This document shows, piece by piece, positions 62,951 through 64,000 of a stretch of DNA of 64,000 nt. Location of the stretch: positions 2,512,501 through 2,576,500 of the forward strand of contig NC_090127.1 in NCBI RefSeq assembly GCF_023973825.1, read 5' to 3'. How positions within the stretch are numbered: the first letter of the stretch is position 1; each line of letters begins with the position of its first letter. The notes under the pieces were generated by a model. It saw only the letters and a list, made by a program, of their open reading frames with translations. It had not been told where the DNA came from and did no database searches. The stretch comes from Plasmodium brasilianum. Lineage: Eukaryota; Apicomplexa; Aconoidasida; Haemosporida; Plasmodiidae. The translations under genes were made by a program, and so were the position numbers.

Positions 62951-64000
62951 TGATAGCGCCTTTTCCGTTTATCACAAGAATACTCTAAAATAGGCAGCGC
63001 ATTCGGGTGTATCATCTGTATGTTTGCCCACGAGTACGTATATAAATGTATGTATGCTGTGTGTATGCTGTGTGTATGCTGTGGGTATGCTGTGTGTATG
63101 CTGTGGGTATGCTGTGGGTATGCTGTGTGTATGCTGTGTGTATGCTGTGTGTATGCTGTGTGTATGTTGTGTGTATGTTGTGTGTATGTTGTGTGTATGT
63201 TGTGTGTATGTTGTGTGTATGCGGTGTGTATGCTGTGGGTATGCTGTGGGTATGCTGTGTGTATGCTGTGTGTATGTTGTGTGTATGTTGTGTGTATGTT
63301 GTGTGTATGCTGTGTTTATGCTGTGTTTATGCTATGTATATTCCTTACATGTGCTGCATAGATGTATATTTTTGGCCTCTCCCCTGTTTTTTCTGTAAAA
63401 ATGGTGAACGTTTTATCACCGTCCTTTTGATTACAGTTTGCTTTTTTCCTGTTCATTTTCTTCTTTTTTTTTTTTTTTAATTGTAAAGGATTAAATGTGA
63501 AACTTAACTTATTTAAGCGAAACCGTGATAGAAATTTTTTTGAAAAATGTGAGTAAATTTTTTTTTTTTTTTAAAACAGCCAAAATGTATATAATTTAAG
63601 GAAGGAACCTTTTTTTCATATTAGCCTTATATGGTACATATTGATTTGGTTGTGGGTAAGAAAAATATTTCATGTTCATAATAAAGTGATAAATTTTGAC
63701 ACAAAAAGAAAAAAAAAAACTTTCCATAAATTCTGCAAATTACTTACAATATTCTGAACAGCAAGGTAAAAAATTTGGCATCATTTCATTGTATAGTTTT
63801 TTTCTTTTTTTTCTTTTTTCTGTCTCCTCTGATGAAACAAATTAATTCTGATTTTATTGTAAGAATAAAATAAGCCAAATCGCTTCTTCACCCTGTTGTT
63901 GAATACTTCTCATGTGTAAACAGTTGTTCACTCAGGTTATGCAACCAAATTTAGTGCTTACTTAAATAAGTTCAAAATACGAGAAACAAATAAATGCGCT
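62951..64000. other. Right-hand intergenic region with 11-bp minisatellite
   Basis: After the last stop codon there is the TATGCTGTGTG array, then T-rich sequence with several poly-A/T runs. A short ATG frame at 63834 (MKQINSDFI then GTAAGA) could be a first exon, but nothing follows inside the window. Confidence 0.5.
63054..63340. repeat. 11-bp minisatellite (TATGCTGTGTG), about 26 copies
   Basis: Units vary between GCTGTGTG, GCTGTGGG and GTTGTGTG. With an 11-bp period, all three forward frames give the same Cys-Val-Tyr-Ala-Val-type peptide, which accounts for the three overlapping ORFs; none is a gene. Confidence 0.95.

Noticed and set aside
63020..63480. Three overlapping Cys-Val-Tyr-Ala ORFs
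   Set aside because: They are produced by the 11-bp minisatellite, which reads the same in all frames.

Overview
The window is nuclear DNA of a malaria parasite (genus Plasmodium). It is very A+T-rich, full of poly-A/poly-T runs and microsatellites, and its proteins carry long Asn, Lys, Asp and Ser tracts. Introns are short and AT-rich with GTA-type donors. From memory, and unchecked here, P. falciparum chromosome 12 has the same run of genes: NOT4, translational GTPase, MT-A70/METTL14, SHMT, ATP synthase beta and a clustered-asparagine-rich RNA-binding protein. Base composition is lower in G+C than P. vivax and would fit P. malariae or P. ovale, but the species cannot be fixed from sequence alone.

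Layout: 1-862 (-) is the start of a two-span membrane protein that runs off the left edge. 5385-10436 (+) is the RING/RRM E3 ligase NOT4. 11225-11395 (-) is a possible small membrane protein. 11748-15084 (-) is an EF-G-family GTPase with a frame break in a 20-A run. 16987-20010 (+) is METTL14-like. 20200-20450 is an unusually GC-rich, hairpin-rich island. 21904-23732 (+) is SHMT in three exons, the first of which codes only for Met. 25539-27185 (+) is mitochondrial ATP synthase beta. 28177-37732 (-) is a 14-exon gene that I recognise as CFAP61, an axonemal radial-spoke/calmodulin-complex protein. 38856-42499 (-) is the five-exon splicing factor SYF1. 44418-45737 (+) is a Vti1-type Qb-SNARE with a long tail after its membrane anchor. 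48692-49948 (-) is an RRM-WW-RRM Asn-rich protein. 53147-56032 (-) is VID27-like. 57972-59273 (+) is TRAPPC12-like. 59670-60747 (-) is a possible hidden three-exon gene of 83 residues. 60992-62950 (+) is a two-exon gene of unknown function.

The genes are housekeeping and do not form one pathway. There are loose themes: mRNA fate (NOT4, METTL14, SYF1, RRM-WW-RRM protein), membrane traffic (Vti1, TRAPPC12, possibly VID27), mitochondrion and one-carbon metabolism (EF-G, ATP synthase beta, SHMT), and the male-gamete flagellum (CFAP61). I found no mobile element, CRISPR array, rRNA or tRNA gene. The more unusual material is splice structure, two homopolymer frame breaks, the SNARE tail, the METTL14 catalytic motif, and several candidate small genes or RNAs in the intergenic DNA.
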